DNA of 64,000 bases, taken from positions 868,001-932,000 of the forward strand of contig JAGTJL010000003.1 in the NCBI GenBank assembly GCA_020746875.1, in the 5' to 3' direction. The stretch is from Rhexocercosporidium sp. MPI-PUGE-AT-0058. Taxonomy: Eukaryota; Ascomycota; Leotiomycetes; Helotiales. Each line of letters starts with the position of its first letter. Position 1 is the stretch's first letter. Both the position numbers and the translations under genes were made by a program. This document shows positions 21,669 to 33,059 of this stretch, piece after piece. The notes beneath the pieces are model-generated. The model did no database searches, was not told where the DNA came from, and saw nothing but the letters and a program-made list of their open reading frames with translations.

Positions 21669-24389
21669 TTGACCAGACTTTGCCAAACCCGCCCAATCCG
21701 TGTCCAGCTCAATTCAGGACATCATGGGGGGATGCTTGGCATCGAAATGCGAGCTTGTAGTAGGTCACCACCTCTCTTTTGGTGTTCCAGGTAAAGCGTC
21801 GTAATGCTTCTGCTTTCGGTGGAATAGCACAGCCTGTTCATGCATTGAAATTTTTGAGTCTACCACTAGCCCCAATGAGATGCCCTCGAAGTTGGAGGAG
21901 GATTTCCAAAAGCAAGATTTCCCTGAGCTCATTCGGGCGTTACCACCAACTTACTTCACTTTTATGTTCAGGCTAGTTTGAAAGTCGCCTAAAGCTAATT
22001 GACCCTCAGTCCTCATGAGGTACCTTGGGATTAGCGCAGCACGAGATTAATGATCCAGCAAATATTATGAGATAATGCATCTTGGTCTGCTGGTAGCGGA
22101 ACTCTACAACTGATTCTAGTACATTGCAAGGCCTTCGAGATGATTATTACCATTTCATCATTATCCCAACTTGCTGCACAAACCAATTCAATGTTCTACT
22201 ATTTGGTGATGGGACCCGCGGGTCGGCAGTTCCCTGGCATTGTGGCGGATAATTCTTTGCCATATGTGTACCCTAATAAGCGATTTGCAGTCACACAACG
22301 AGTATTGTTAAGTGTGCTGCGGACTGGTACACTCTACTCGGGAGAAGCGTTCCATCGTGACCCTAAAAAAAGCTCTTTGGTTCATTTCTCTTACAATCCC
22401 AACGAGAATTGATAAGTGTCCTATAATGGTTCTTATCTCTATTCGGGAGAAGCATTCCATGGTGACCCTCAGAAAGCTCCATGGTCTATTTCTTTGCCTT
22501 TCCTTTTATAAATTAATTTCAGTCTTTTTATTCCGCGCCTAAGAACAGCGAGAATAAGGGCGCGCTTCTTTTGTATTGATGATAGGAAACAATCGTTAAT
22601 ATTGGTTCTTTTTTTCTCCCCCTTGCGAACTGTTTTCGTTCTCGTCAATTCGGCATTACGCTGGTAACACGTTAAGCGAATCGGGTTGACCTCGACTTAT
22701 TGAACATCCATAATGAAGTACCCTTCCTGCAACATGAGATGCAAATCTATTTTCAAGTTAGTCACTATAAATCGTGAGAGTACTAAGGGATCATTAATTC
22801 ACCTTGTACGCGAGGATGTCCGGGTTGCAGCTTCTATTTCTATGCTTCAGTCATATTAAGCCATCGATGGCGGCCAAAACGCTGATCTGCAGCTTCAGCA
22901 AGCTTCCCGGTGCTGGGATAGCTTGGCCAAGATCACACATAGCCTTGAGCCTAGAATTTCTTGTCATTATTTTGCCACAATGAGGTTGTGTGAATGTGGG
23001 AAGGAGAATTTTTGAGTGCGCGAGAGCTGAATCACCATTTTCGGTTCTGTGAATCATGGCTCATTCGGGTACCAAGCTTTACGTATTCTTCTTTGGGGAT
23101 CATCCTGAGACCCACCAAAGGATCCCTGAAATAATCCGATATCAATGAGAGCATTTGAAGCAACACCGGGATTCAGTTTGTTGAGTAGTCATGCTTGAAA
23201 TTTGATTGAGTCCGATACACCATTTTAAATCTCCAGTCGGTCGCTTTTGGTACTCGTTCTTGCGAGTCAGTCATGGAAACCTTACCTACGGCCAAGAGCA
23301 GAAATTCCTTGTGCCACCATGACTTCCCGTCATGTTAATCGCGCGCGGGGCGCTGATACTCCATCGAGCTCACACGACGTTGTAATCCAAATTGTCTCCA
23401 CAAAAGTCTATAAGTACCAAGGTCGCATTTCCATGAATACAGGAGTTCTTCCACGCAACTAGCACGAAGTCTTCACGCAAAAACACCGTATCAGAAAACA
23501 AAGCCACGCTAAAAGACCCCGAACATGTCCTCCGCAAAGTCACCAAAAGTAGTTCTATCCTACGATATCTGGTACATGATATTTTGCGCTGATGCTGCTC
23601 GTGTTGCAATCCTATCGGACCAGGATTTTAGCTTGCAAACCAAGACATAAAGGGGTATGACCTTTTTCTCGACCAATAAAATAGAGACGGACAACTGACT
23701 ACGTTTCCTGATCGCGATCAAAAGCTTTTATCACCGAATATCGAAAATGGGCCCGAGATATGCGTGGTGTTTGTCGAGATTCTAATCGTCTTATGAGGTG
23801 GTATGTTTACCAGTCTGTCGACATCTCCCAAGGTAATTCGATTTCGGATATCTGAATAGCGAAAATGCAAAGGACATGGAAATCAAGGTGATATATACTC
23901 AGTTAGTCGAACGGGTCTGAAGCGTCTCCGAGAATAGAAAAGAGATATGAAGATCTGCTGACTAGTACCAGAACAATATTCTAGCGCATACCGGAAGACT
24001 TCACATACTACTTGATCGCTTGCAGGAATTAATTCGGCATTTTTTCAAGGCTGCAGAATATTAAAGAGTATCTTGTAGATTATCTAGTAGAAAGACTGCT
24101 TTCGAGGTACTAAAATGGTCATTTGGGATACAGCAGATCTTGATCCTGTGGAAGCGGCACGAATATGAACAACACTAGTCAAATTGATAACCTAAAAGGG
24201 TAAAATTGCAAAATCTGGTACAATCCTCATATTCAGGGACGCTTATGTCTTCTACAAACTGATGTAGTTCGGTTTGGAATCCGGTAAATGCCTGACAAGT
24301 CATTTTCTAAACGATTTCGAATACATCAAGCGGCTTCCAGCTCCCCCCACAGACTAATTTGTAGACATAGGAACATGACTACCTCCGAT
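21669..24389. other. Gene-poor AT-rich region
   Basis: About 2.7 kb with only short ORFs in conflicting frames. Apart from the imperfect duplication at 22332-22500 I found no coding or RNA signal. It marks the start of a decayed island that continues to about 30.6 kb. Confidence 0.5.
22332..22500. repeat. Imperfect tandem duplication, period about 105 bp
   Basis: A roughly 60-bp stretch starting CTCTACTCGGGAGAAGCGTT at 22332 recurs from 22437 as CTCTATTCGGGAGAAGCATT. The copies differ at scattered positions, several of them C/T or G/A. Both lie in one small open frame (22312-22542), giving a doubled peptide motif STREKRSIVTL / SIREKHSMVTL. Confidence 0.6.
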
Positions 24390-24995
24390 CAAGAGACTCA
24401 CGCTCTCCGGCTACAATTGGATACAACCCCAATGTGACTACGGACACTTATGGGACTTTTCACGCCTTCGCGCCCTTGACATATTTATGGCCAATGACCA
24501 AGGCGACATCATGTTGCCATGCTTTCTCGGTAGTGTTCCTCCAAGTCATTTGAAGCTTCTACAGAGCTTTAGTCTTTACGGTCGAATATAGGACCATGAG
24601 GAAGGACAAAAGTTGGCTAGCCGCTTGTGCATCCTCTTGTCAGAACTCGAAGAGTTTGAAGACCCTACTTTAAGCAGTGCTGATCAGCAAAAGATGTTAT
24701 CAATAGCCCATATACTGAGAGCAGGTGCAGGAGGCCACACCATCCGGAGGCTTCACTGGGAATCGTGGGAAGCTAGCGAAACCTGGAACTCGATCACATT
24801 GTCAGATATAAGAATGCTTAGGAAGTGTAGCCCCAACCTTGAAATTTGTGGATACCTTTCCCTATGTTTCCTACACTTACTCAAGCATCCTAGGATGCCA
24901 AGAGTTCTTGAAAGTCCTGGTTAGGCTTAAGCATCTATGGAACCTAGTATTAACAACCTTCGATAACTTGGGTACTCTTCCCAACAATTCCATTG
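24390..24995 (+). pseudogene. Broken leucine-rich (F-box/LRR-type) gene relic
   Basis: In one frame (that of 24613-24924) the DNA upstream encodes LKRLTLSGYNWIQPQCD, then HLWDFSRLRALDIFMAND, then LKLLQSFSLYGRI. It meets an in-frame TAG at about 24589 and resumes with LASRLCILLSELEEFEDPTL, then IRRLHWESWEAS and CSPNLEICGYLSL. Near 24900 the signal moves to another frame (FLKVLVRLKHLWNLVLTTFD). Regularly spaced Leu/Ile with Asn/Cys resemble the degenerate repeats of fungal F-box/LRR proteins. No F-box is left in view. One stop and one frameshift indicate a dead gene. Confidence 0.5.
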
Positions 24996-26582
24996 ATCTC
25001 AGACCAGGACTGGGATGATGCGGAAAGAATCATGAATCAAATCTAATCTTCCAAGACCGGGGTCCATCTGATAGATCTCTCCATAAAAATAAAAGACACA
25101 GCGCGGCCTGTGGCTTGGAAGCCTCCGGCCCCCGTCAGCAGGTTCGCACCAATTCAAACGGAGAAACACTTCTCGCAGTTGCAAATATATGGTGTCTATG
25201 AGCAAAGGGATGCGTTCTACTGGGGAAAATTCTACAGGATAAGTAGTCGTTCTTAAGCGGCTCTGTTCCTTGTGGCGAGAAAACTAGACACACAACTTGA
25301 GCTTCGGCATCCAGTTACCGCAGATGGCGTGTTGACAAAATATGTGGGCGTTTGTTTATTTTAGCTTCAACATGATCGACTTATCTGCAACACTCTAGCA
25401 GTTGAAGTCAATCGTAAAACAAACAATTTCGTCATTGTAATTGAAGAGCGCAGACTGAATCAAGATATCGAAAGCCAAAGTGATGCATCCATCAAACTTA
25501 TTTACATTACTCGAAAGACGTAAAGGATTCATAGAGCATTACGTCTAAAAGGCATGCAGAGATGCATGTTGGATAATCCTTCTTGTCCTCAAAAAAAAAA
25601 AACCTCCCCACTTTGCGTACTAAGCTGAGTGAGAAGATGTCTCACAGAACAGATCATACTACTGCATATTTGAAGCTCTCGAAAAATAAAATTTTATTCG
25701 ATCTCAAAGTTGCTACCACGATCTGCCCTAAATCTCACAGAAATTAGCTCATTCGGCAGCCTGATGAGTTTCCCTGAGAATCATGTATCAAGAAATGTAA
25801 GATTACTATGTTTGCGGGGATCATGCTCAAGATCTCAATTTAGACAGTGGGTTTGGGGCATTACTTAACCCAGGAAGCAAACCTTGGGCCTCAAGATCAT
25901 TCATATCTAGGCTCAAATGGCTCAATTCAACTAGTAGGATCATGTGAACTTATGCTCGACGTGATGAATTCTCAACGATATGGGTTATTGGTCCTTGTCG
26001 ATGGGCTGGATCCCCGTTCCTTCGACGTCAAAACTGCTGTGTTCTTACTTTGTGTGATGAAGAAACCCACTGTTATTCGGACAGGATGGTATAGTTCTAC
26101 ACCTATATGGTTCTATCTAGGCCTCTCTAAGATCTCTCGAGACAAGTAATAAAAGAGGAGTACGGTCATCTCGTGATCTCCTCGCACATGATAAAGCAGG
26201 TAATTCAAAGCAATGGATGGTAGTCTTTCACAGACCAACAGTCACGACTATTTTGCGTCCTGGAGCGCTGAAAAAGTGTAATTTTTCTTTCGGTAAAATT
26301 TTTGGGTGGGGCGCGCCTGGTTGATACGACTGTATTCCGTGATGTGATGTAAATATCCGAAAAGTAAATAAACACGCTCTTCTTCTTCTACGACCACAAT
26401 TTTCATAAACCATGCCAGAAAACCGAAAGTTCCATTGAAAACTAACAATACAGCCAGTAATTGTACTCACTTAATGGTGTTTCCGCTGTTCTTAACAGCT
26501 AACTTGATGTGTTGTAGACACGAGAAATCCCGCAAGCTCCGCTATCTCTGCTGGCCACGACATTCAAACCACAATCAACACG
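24996..26582. other. Gene-poor AT-rich region
   Basis: About 1.6 kb with an A-tract near 25590 and no supportable ORF. The frame just upstream of 26583 stays open from about 26521 (NPASSAISAGHDIQTTINT), so the next gene may have an upstream exon here. Confidence 0.45.
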
Positions 26583-27044
26583 ATGAAGAATAACTTGAAG
26601 ATCTTGGAGGAGGAGAAGGAAATTGCTGCTGCCCGCGCGGCTGCTGAGAAGAGCAGGGCCGATGCTCTGGAGATGAAGTGCAAGATAATATTTTTCCAAG
26701 CAGCAGCTGCATTGATAATGCTAACGAGTCCAAAGGACCAAGCCGAGCTCATTGAACGACTCACACATATTGTTCATCGCTCCCGATGCATACCTAATGA
26801 TACTGCCCTCCGCATGACCCGAAAGGAGAATGGTCAACTGAAGAGAAAGCTTTCACAAGCCCAAAAGGCTGTCAAAACCATGAAGGAGGCTTCAAAGCTT
26901 GCAGGACCTGAGAGAAATGATATCTGGAAGGAAAATGAACAACTGAAGATGGATAAAGCTGCATTGAGAAGACGCTTGGTCAAGTTGGAGTCTGATAAGG
27001 CTGCCGCATTGGCTAAGAGTAAGAAGCGCGGCAAGAATGTCTGA
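26583..27044 (+). CDS. Small coiled-coil protein, unknown function
   Basis: 153 aa from the first ATG. It is almost entirely predicted coiled coil: LKILEEEKEIAAARAAAEKS, then KENGQLKRKLSQAQKAVKTM, then KENEQLKMDKAALRRRLVKL, ending in a basic tail KSKKRGKNV. The frame is open upstream to an acceptor-like TTGTAG at 26511-26516, so the true start may lie in an unseen 5' exon. No known family is recognised. It is the only intact-looking gene in the 21.7-30.6 kb island. Similar small coiled-coil genes, whole or broken, occur near 39-40, 52 and 54 kb. Confidence 0.55.
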   Translation: MKNNLKILEEEKEIAAARAAAEKSRADALEMKCKIIFFQAAAALIMLTSPKDQAELIERLTHIVHRSRCIPNDTALRMTRKENGQLKRKLSQAQKAVKTMKEASKLAGPERNDIWKENEQLKMDKAALRRRLVKLESDKAAALAKSKKRGKNV

Positions 27045-27886
27045 AGCATCAGACGGCAGGGATTGGCACAAGCATCATTTCTGCGATGACATGGCAGAAT
27101 AGATCAGACGTCAGAAGAATACAGTTCATGGAACCTGATACTCGGACCTTTTATGCTGTGCATTTTTGATTCTGGTGTAGCCACTTGAAATGGAATTCGC
27201 TGTTGCCTTTCCGCAACACTAGGATGGCGAAGGTTCGATGCCGAGCAAAAAAACCCAAAGAGTTATATGGCCGGGACGTGACAATCAGCATTCCAAAATT
27301 GAGTAGATTCTACGAATTATTTCAAGAGAGAGACAGCTGCAAAATTCATGAGATCTGGTGTCCAGAGCAAATCAAGTCGATGTCGGAAGCATGACTTATA
27401 GACTAGAGCACGGACTCTGAGAGAGTTCTGGGGGTGGTGCTTGTTGGAGTAGATGGGAGGACTTGGGGTGATCAGGATACTCATTCTAGCTTTGGAAATG
27501 ACATCTTGTGTACTGCTGTTGATTTTTCTCTCTCCTTTTCTCAACCAATGGTCCAATGTGCTAGCAATGAATATTACACCATGGGCATTTGCCAGCTCTA
27601 CGCTATCAGTCTCGATTGGGCACGAACCTCAGAAGTTGCCTCCAGATCAAATCTATGAAGCTATTAATTGAGTCCTGCTTGTCCCTCCTGTTTACTGTGC
27701 ACTTGACGGCACGGATTTACTCGATTACACTAGAAATTAATTAATAAAAAAAAATAACATACTTCTTCATGTGCTTGATTTTAATTTAAAACGTGTTATC
27801 GTAAAGCTATAAGTAGATATTTAAAAGTTAAAGAGAGAGGGACAAAAAACGAAGGGAGGTAACGTCGGAAAATCGGCCAATTTATC
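27045..27886. other. Gene-poor region
   Basis: About 840 bp, increasingly AT-rich toward 27850. No coding signal above background. Confidence 0.45.
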
Positions 27887-28310
27887 CTAAATATGCAAAG
27901 CACAGTAAGGAGCTCCAGGAGGAGGATATGCAGAATCTATAATTGATTCCCTGTTTGCAGTATGTTCTAAATTTGACTCTAACCGCTCTAAGATTTGCTC
28001 CACGCTTTGGTCAGTTTTTTCTATAAAAGTGTATGTGGACGAAGGTTCTTGTGGTTTAATGAGCTTCGCGAGGTTTGCCGCAATAGGATTCTGGAAGGCT
28101 TCGCTATTGTTAGCTTGATCAACCGCATGCCATAAGGATTCAGGCTCCTGTGTGATGATCTGTTCGTGTGAACAGCTACTGGCGATTGCTGAATATTGAG
28201 CTTTAGGACTTCGGACTTCCAAGTCCCCATCTGTACTTATCCTGCCAGATTTTCTGAGTTTCCAACCGCACTCGAAGGATTTGCGTCAAACTTCAAGAGA
28301 GCCTTGATGC
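27887..28310 (-). pseudogene. Possible gene fragment beside the Tc1 element
   Basis: A minus-strand frame opens at about 28290 (RKSFECGWKLRKSG) and runs through EVRSPKAQYSAIASS, ESLWHAVDQANNSEAFQ and EQILERLESNLEHTA to a stop at 27887. The composition is coding-like, but there is no convincing start and no known domain. The transposon lies about 120 bp upstream of this frame. A second minus-strand open frame (about 30340-30655) lies beyond the element, so this may be the 3' part of a gene split by the insertion. Confidence 0.3.
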
Positions 28311-28428
28311 ATGAAGTTAAGGGGGCGCGAGTTCTGCGGCGTCATGGTGCAATGAAAATGAGGGTGCATTAGTATTAACAGACAGAGAAATGAAAAACAA
28401 AGTTTTTGCTCTAAACGACATTAAGTTA

Positions 28429-28468
28429 CGGAGGCCGCGTTCAAAAGTCTGGAAACCTGAGGCACTTA
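28429..28468 (+). repeat. Left terminal inverted repeat of the Tc1/mariner element
   Basis: 40 bp, matching the reverse complement of 30300-30339 except at two positions. Preceded by TA. Confidence 0.92.
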
Positions 28469-28641
28469 AGGCTTAATAACCAGCCCCTATAGCTTCAGGG
28501 GGTAGTCCCTAAAAGGGAATAGTTTTTAGGCGATATGGCTCTATAATTACAGGGCCTTATAGGGCTCGCTTAGCTAGTAATTAGCTATAGTGGAGTAAAT
28601 TTTGAGGGGATTCCCACATTCCTACCTTTTAATTAATTAAA

Positions 28642-30141
28642 ATAGCTCCAGTTCAATCAAGAATAGCCGCTGAAGATCTCATTGAGCTTGAAATCACTTT
28701 TAATAATATTTGGGAAGAATGTGAATCCGTAGGTGATTCAGAGCCTGATTTGCACTCTCCTGAGTCCTCTGCCCCTCCTTCACTTACTATAGCACCATCT
28801 GAGGCTTCAATCACTAGCTCTATTACTTCTAAAGCTAGTAGAAATAACACTATTAGCACCAGAATCAGAGCTCTCACTCTTTATGACGACAACGTCTACT
28901 ATGAGGTTATTATAACTAAAACTGGTGTGTTAAAAAGCTTTGTTTGGAAGCTCAGAGCTAAGGCAATTTCACGTGGTTGGATGCTAGGGCAAAACTGCAT
29001 TGTGGAGCCGCATTATGTGGATAATGCTCTTAGGTTTGGTAGACTTAAAACCTCTACTGTGATAGCAGAGCTTATTATTAAGACAATGACCAAAAACTCT
29101 ACAACTAAGGGATGGTTAACAGCTCGTATTGCGTATGAGGTTAATAAGATTAAGGGGATTAAGCCTGTTTCACGTAGTACTGTGTACAGAGTACTAAAAG
29201 AGCATGGTTATAGAGTGTTTAAGAGGACAGTTAAGCTAGGTTTGACGACAGAGCAGATGACAGCTAGGCTGGATTGGTGTCTTACACATAGGGATTGGAC
29301 ACTTGAGGATTGGAAGAAAGTTATATGGTCTGATGAGACTAGCGTACAGCTAGGTGGGGTGAGAGGGAGAAGAAGGGTATGGAGACTTAAGCATAAGACG
29401 TATCATCGGCATGTGGTAGTCCGTAGGTGGAAAAGGTTTTTAGAGTTTATATGGTGGTCTTGTTTTACTTATAATAGGAAGGGCCCGTACTATATATGGG
29501 AGCCTGAGAGTAGAGCTGAAAAGGCAACTAGGACTCGGGACTTGAACAAGAGGAATAAAGAGAGGTACGCACAAGATAAGGCTATTTAGGAGCTTGAGAA
29601 TGGGATGCATCGCATTTATATTGACAGAAATCAGCTAGGCTCTAGAGCTAAGTTTGTGCATGATAAGAATACTAGAGCATATGTAGTAAAAGATGGAGCG
29701 GGCGGAATCAATTGATATAGGTATTAAGAGAAGGTCTTGAAACTTAAGCTTATTCTTTTTGCTTTAGAGTGTGAGAAAGAGTTGTCAGGCATGTTGATTC
29801 AGGAGGACAAAGCTCTAGCTTATTGGAATCGGTACAGTCAAGAAGTGTTTGATTTCTATGAGGTTATGAGGCTTTTATGGCTAAGTAACTCACCTAACCT
29901 TAATGCTATAAAGCCTACGTGGTTTTAAATAAAAAGGGAGACTATTAAAAAAGGTCCTATAACCTCTTAAGTAGACTTGAAAATAACTTGGATTCAATGC
30001 TAGGAGGATTTGCTTCAAGAAAAGATTCAGGCGTGGATAAAGAGGATTCCTATACATATTAAAGAGATAATCAAGCTAGAAGGGGATAATAAATATGAGG
30101 AAGGGAGGAAGAAGGGTCAGCAGAAGCTAAGGATTCATTAG
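28642..30141 (+). pseudogene. Tc1/mariner transposase, point-mutated
   Basis: A single uninterrupted frame of 500 codons runs from 28642 to the TAG at 30139-30141 without an indel. It starts at an ATA where ATG is expected and has six internal stops: TAG 29587, TGA 29713, TAA 29725, TAA 29926, TAA 29968 and TAG 30001. Each stop can arise by one C-to-T or G-to-A change. The HTH region (ISRST-like SRSTVYRVLKEHGYRV) precedes the DDE catalytic core: the first Asp is in VIWSDETSVQLGG and the second in IQEDKALAYW. The last block reads NSPNLNAIKPTWF, with Lys where the final acid is expected. This is a RIP-like pattern of inactivation. Confidence 0.9.
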
Positions 30142-30299
30142 ATTGTAATGCTATGAGTATATCTTCATAAACGAGGGGTAATCACTTTTAGTGAGCTTAC
30201 AGGCTTTATGCTATGCTTACAGGGTAGTTTTAAGGGGCACAGCCTAAGTTACAGGGCTTAAAATAAGCCTTTAGCGCTCAGACCCCCTAAATAGAAATC

Positions 30300-30339
30300 T
30301 AAGTGCCTAAGGTTTCCAGACTTTTGAACGCGGTCTCCG
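30300..30339 (-). repeat. Right terminal inverted repeat of the Tc1/mariner element
   Basis: 40 bp, inverted relative to 28429-28468 with two mismatches. Followed by TA. Confidence 0.92.
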
Positions 30340-30655
30340 TACCGTACCTTGAGACCCGCTAGCCAGTGTATCGCGGTGTGGTATTGGACTGGGATGCTGA
30401 GCGCTGACAGCATCAAAAGAAGTTTCATCAGGGTGCTCGCTGGAACATCTGTTTCGCCGCTCCGTTGGCCAATATTTTGGCCTAAGGCGATGTTTTACAT
30501 CAATAGGCACCGCCTTCTGAGCTGCTGAGGAGTACGTCCACGGAGGTATTCTTGATGCCCGATTCTCCACAATTGCACCCAATTCCGCTATTTGAGAGAA
30601 AGGACTACGACGACTGAGTACAATCCAACTAAGTGTGTAATCCCAAGCAGATCCT
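30340..30655. other. Short intergenic region between transposon and GCN5-like gene
   Basis: 316 bp. A minus-strand open frame without an ATG covers most of it (IVENRASRIPPWTYSSAAQ, then RPKYWPTERRNRC). It may be the upstream part of a gene interrupted by the transposon, or chance. Confidence 0.4.
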
Positions 30656-32068
30656 ATGAACCCGCTTTCTTATAGGCCTATATTGATTCCCAACGTTTTG
30701 GACAGGGAGAGGCTAACCTGCACTAGTACGAGTTGTCTAACGACGGACTTCCCTGTTGTGCAATCAACCCATCGAACACAAATGGACAAGAAACAGTTGC
30801 AAGCATTGTCAGCCAACCGCGAACAAAGTCTCCTGGTCGCGAAGCGCAAGGCCTCCGAAGAACCGAATACCCCCACTGCCACCAAAAGAAACAAAAGCTC
30901 TCACACTGGGTCTACGGGACTAAATGTTGAGCTTCCAGCCACACCTTGGAGGGTTCCTTTTGCAGACAAGGTATGCTGGGAGATTTTAATGTTTGGAAAC
31001 ATTCTAACTGAGTTAAAGCCTGCAGTCTTGGAAGAACTAAATGGCGAGATAGAATTCAGAGTTGTCAATAATGATGGCGCCAGAGAGAGTTGGATTATCC
31101 TTACGGGTCTCAAATGCTTATTTCAAAAACAACTCCCGAAAATGCCCAAGGATTATATCGCACGTCTCGTTTATGACCGCTCTCATTTATCTATCGCCAT
31201 CGTCAAAAGGCCTCTAGAGGTTATCGGCGGAATATCATTCCGAGAATTCAGAAACCGCACATTTGCCGAAATTGTTTTCTGTGCAGTCTCATCTGATCAA
31301 CAGGTGAAAGGATACGGAGCGCATCTTATGGCTCATTTGAAAGATTACGTCAAAGCTACTTCCCCAGTAATGCATTTTCTAACTTACGCCGATAATTATG
31401 CTACTGGATACTTTCAAAAACAAGGCTTCACCAAAGAGATCACCCTCGACAAGCGTCTCTGGATGGGGTATATCAAGGATTACGAAGGAGGTACGATCAT
31501 GCAATGCACTATGCTTCCACGAATGCGTTATCTTGAAGCTGGTCGTATGCTACTCAAGCAGAAGGAAACTGTACTAGCCAAGATTCGTGCTGTGAGCAAA
31601 AGCCACATTATCCGTCAACCGCCTACGCAATGGACTACTGGTGTTATCACTCCAATCGATCCACTCTCAGTCCCTGCCATTCGGGCAACTGGCTGGTCTC
31701 CAGATATGGACATATTAGCGCGAGAACCACGCCACGGCCCTCATTTCAACCAACTTCGACGTTTTCTAGGCGAAGTTCAAAACCACAAACAAGCATGGCC
31801 CTTCCTCCATCCAGTCAACAGAGACGAAGTTCCTGACTATTACAACGTCATTACATCACCAATGGATCTATCACTAGCGGAGGAAAAATTGCACCAGGAT
31901 CGATACCTTGCCCCGAAAGACCTCGTTGACGATCTCAAATTAATTTTCAGTAACTGTCGGAAGTATAATGACGACACTACGGTATACGCCAAGTGTGCGA
32001 TCAAATTGGAGAAGTACATGTGGAGTCTTATTAAGGAGATTCCGGAGTGGCATGATTTGCTTGAATGA
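30656..32068 (+). CDS. GCN5-like histone acetyltransferase with bromodomain, intronless
   Basis: One exon. The first ATG (30656) gives 470 aa; the ATG at 30782 ([12 protein letters not shown]) gives 428 aa and fits the family better. The HAT domain has [20 protein letters not shown], the [11 protein letters not shown] strand with the catalytic Glu, and the acetyl-CoA loop [11 protein letters not shown]. The linker NKxW-like [19 protein letters not shown] leads to a C-terminal bromodomain ([19 protein letters not shown], then [15 protein letters not shown], then [11 protein letters not shown]). All visible key residues are present. The known role of Gcn5 is H3 acetylation in SAGA/ADA. The lack of introns, the short variable N-terminus and the position beside a dead transposon suggest an extra, perhaps retrocopied, paralogue rather than the main GCN5. 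Confidence 0.88.
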   Translation: MNPLSYRPILIPNVLDRERLTCTSTSCLTTDFPVVQSTHRTQMDKKQLQALSANREQSLLVAKRKASEEPNTPTATKRNKSSHTGSTGLNVELPATPWRVPFADKVCWEILMFGNILTELKPAVLEELNGEIEFRVVNNDGARESWIILTGLKCLFQKQLPKMPKDYIARLVYDRSHLSIAIVKRPLEVIGGISFREFRNRTFAEIVFCAVSSDQQVKGYGAHLMAHLKDYVKATSPVMHFLTYADNYATGYFQKQGFTKEITLDKRLWMGYIKDYEGGTIMQCTMLPRMRYLEAGRMLLKQKETVLAKIRAVSKSHIIRQPPTQWTTGVITPIDPLSVPAIRATGWSPDMDILAREPRHGPHFNQLRRFLGEVQNHKQAWPFLHPVNRDEVPDYYNVITSPMDLSLAEEKLHQDRYLAPKDLVDDLKLIFSNCRKYNDDTTVYAKCAIKLEKYMWSLIKEIPEWHDLLE

Positions 32069-33059
32069 ATTGGTGTCAACGTGTCCCATTTTTTGGAGTT
32101 TGGCTTGTTAAATGGATCAGGGGAGTTTTGTTGAATCGTCATCCCATACGGCAGCTTTTTATTCACGGTACAAAAAGGTCCAGACCTATCATGTAGCCCA
32201 AAATCATTAAGACATGAGCCCCGCTCTTGCTCGTCAACTTCAAATATCATTGCAACACAACAATACTCATATCAATTTAGGGAGAACAAAATAGAACCCG
32301 GATAGCACAGTTGCTACAAAGGGAACGGGATGTTCTTTGTTCCATGACAAAAGCGATCTGCTTGGGAGACCAATTGCTTTTGTGGGTGACATGTTGGCGG
32401 TTACTTGTGATCGAAGCAGAATAGAAGTAGACGAAGAGAGGTGATAGGATATAACAGGCGCAGTACGCAAAGATCGCATGCAATGTTTGTAATAAGTAGA
32501 AGGAGACCTCGCGTCAGCATATCTTAATTCCTAAGGGCGTGTTTGAACAAGGAGGGCGAAGGCGAGACTCGATGCCAATCCCTGAATAGGTAAAGACGTG
32601 ATGTGACCTACTAGACACATGAACTTATTGTTGTACTGCCAATGAAACAGAAGGTTGGACCTACGAATTCTGCGACGAATCTAAGATTCGTCTTGTTTTA
32701 TTTCGCTACCTACCGTACTTCAAGGCGTCAGCTTTTAGTTCTGGATCCCCGCTTGGCAATGCGCCACCAACCCGCGCCTAAACTCGAAGCCACCTCACTT
32801 CTTCGTCATCGTATCCATCATCTCTTAACTACCACTTTTTACCATCTCGTCGAAGCCTTTTAGAAAAAACTTAATCGGTTTATATAAATTTCAGAGGCTC
32901 TTTCATCCCTGGACTAGCACTTGATGCAAAAACTCGGGTTCACGGTAATTATGTTCCAACCCCACGCAGTCAGGACTCGTAAACGCAAACGTGCGCTTTA
33001 GTCATGTCCTTTCAGCAATTCTTTATTTTTAACCACTGACATTGAGTCTAGGAGGCAAC
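32069..33059. other. Intergenic region, no supported gene
   Basis: About 990 bp between the GCN5-like gene and the F-box gene. Short ORFs only. A TATATAAA at about 32879 may belong to the downstream promoter. Confidence 0.5.

Larger units (their letters stand above)
28429..30339 (+). mobile_element. Complete but inactivated Tc1/mariner-family transposon (1911 bp)
   Basis: The termini are 40-bp inverted repeats (28429-28468 and 30300-30339) differing at two positions and starting CGGAG(G/A)CCGCGTTCAAAAG. They are flanked by a TA dinucleotide on each side (28427-28428, 30340-30341), the standard Tc1/mariner target duplication. The interior holds one transposase frame of about 1.5 kb. Size, TIR length and TA duplication fit the fungal Tc1/mariner superfamily. 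Because the ends are still nearly identical, the insertion boundaries are exact even though the coding part is dead. Confidence 0.93.

Noticed and set aside
27770..30650. CRISPR-like or phage-like organisation in the island
   Set aside because: No regularly spaced repeats or phage genes; the structure is explained by one Tc1/mariner element and decayed eukaryotic genes.
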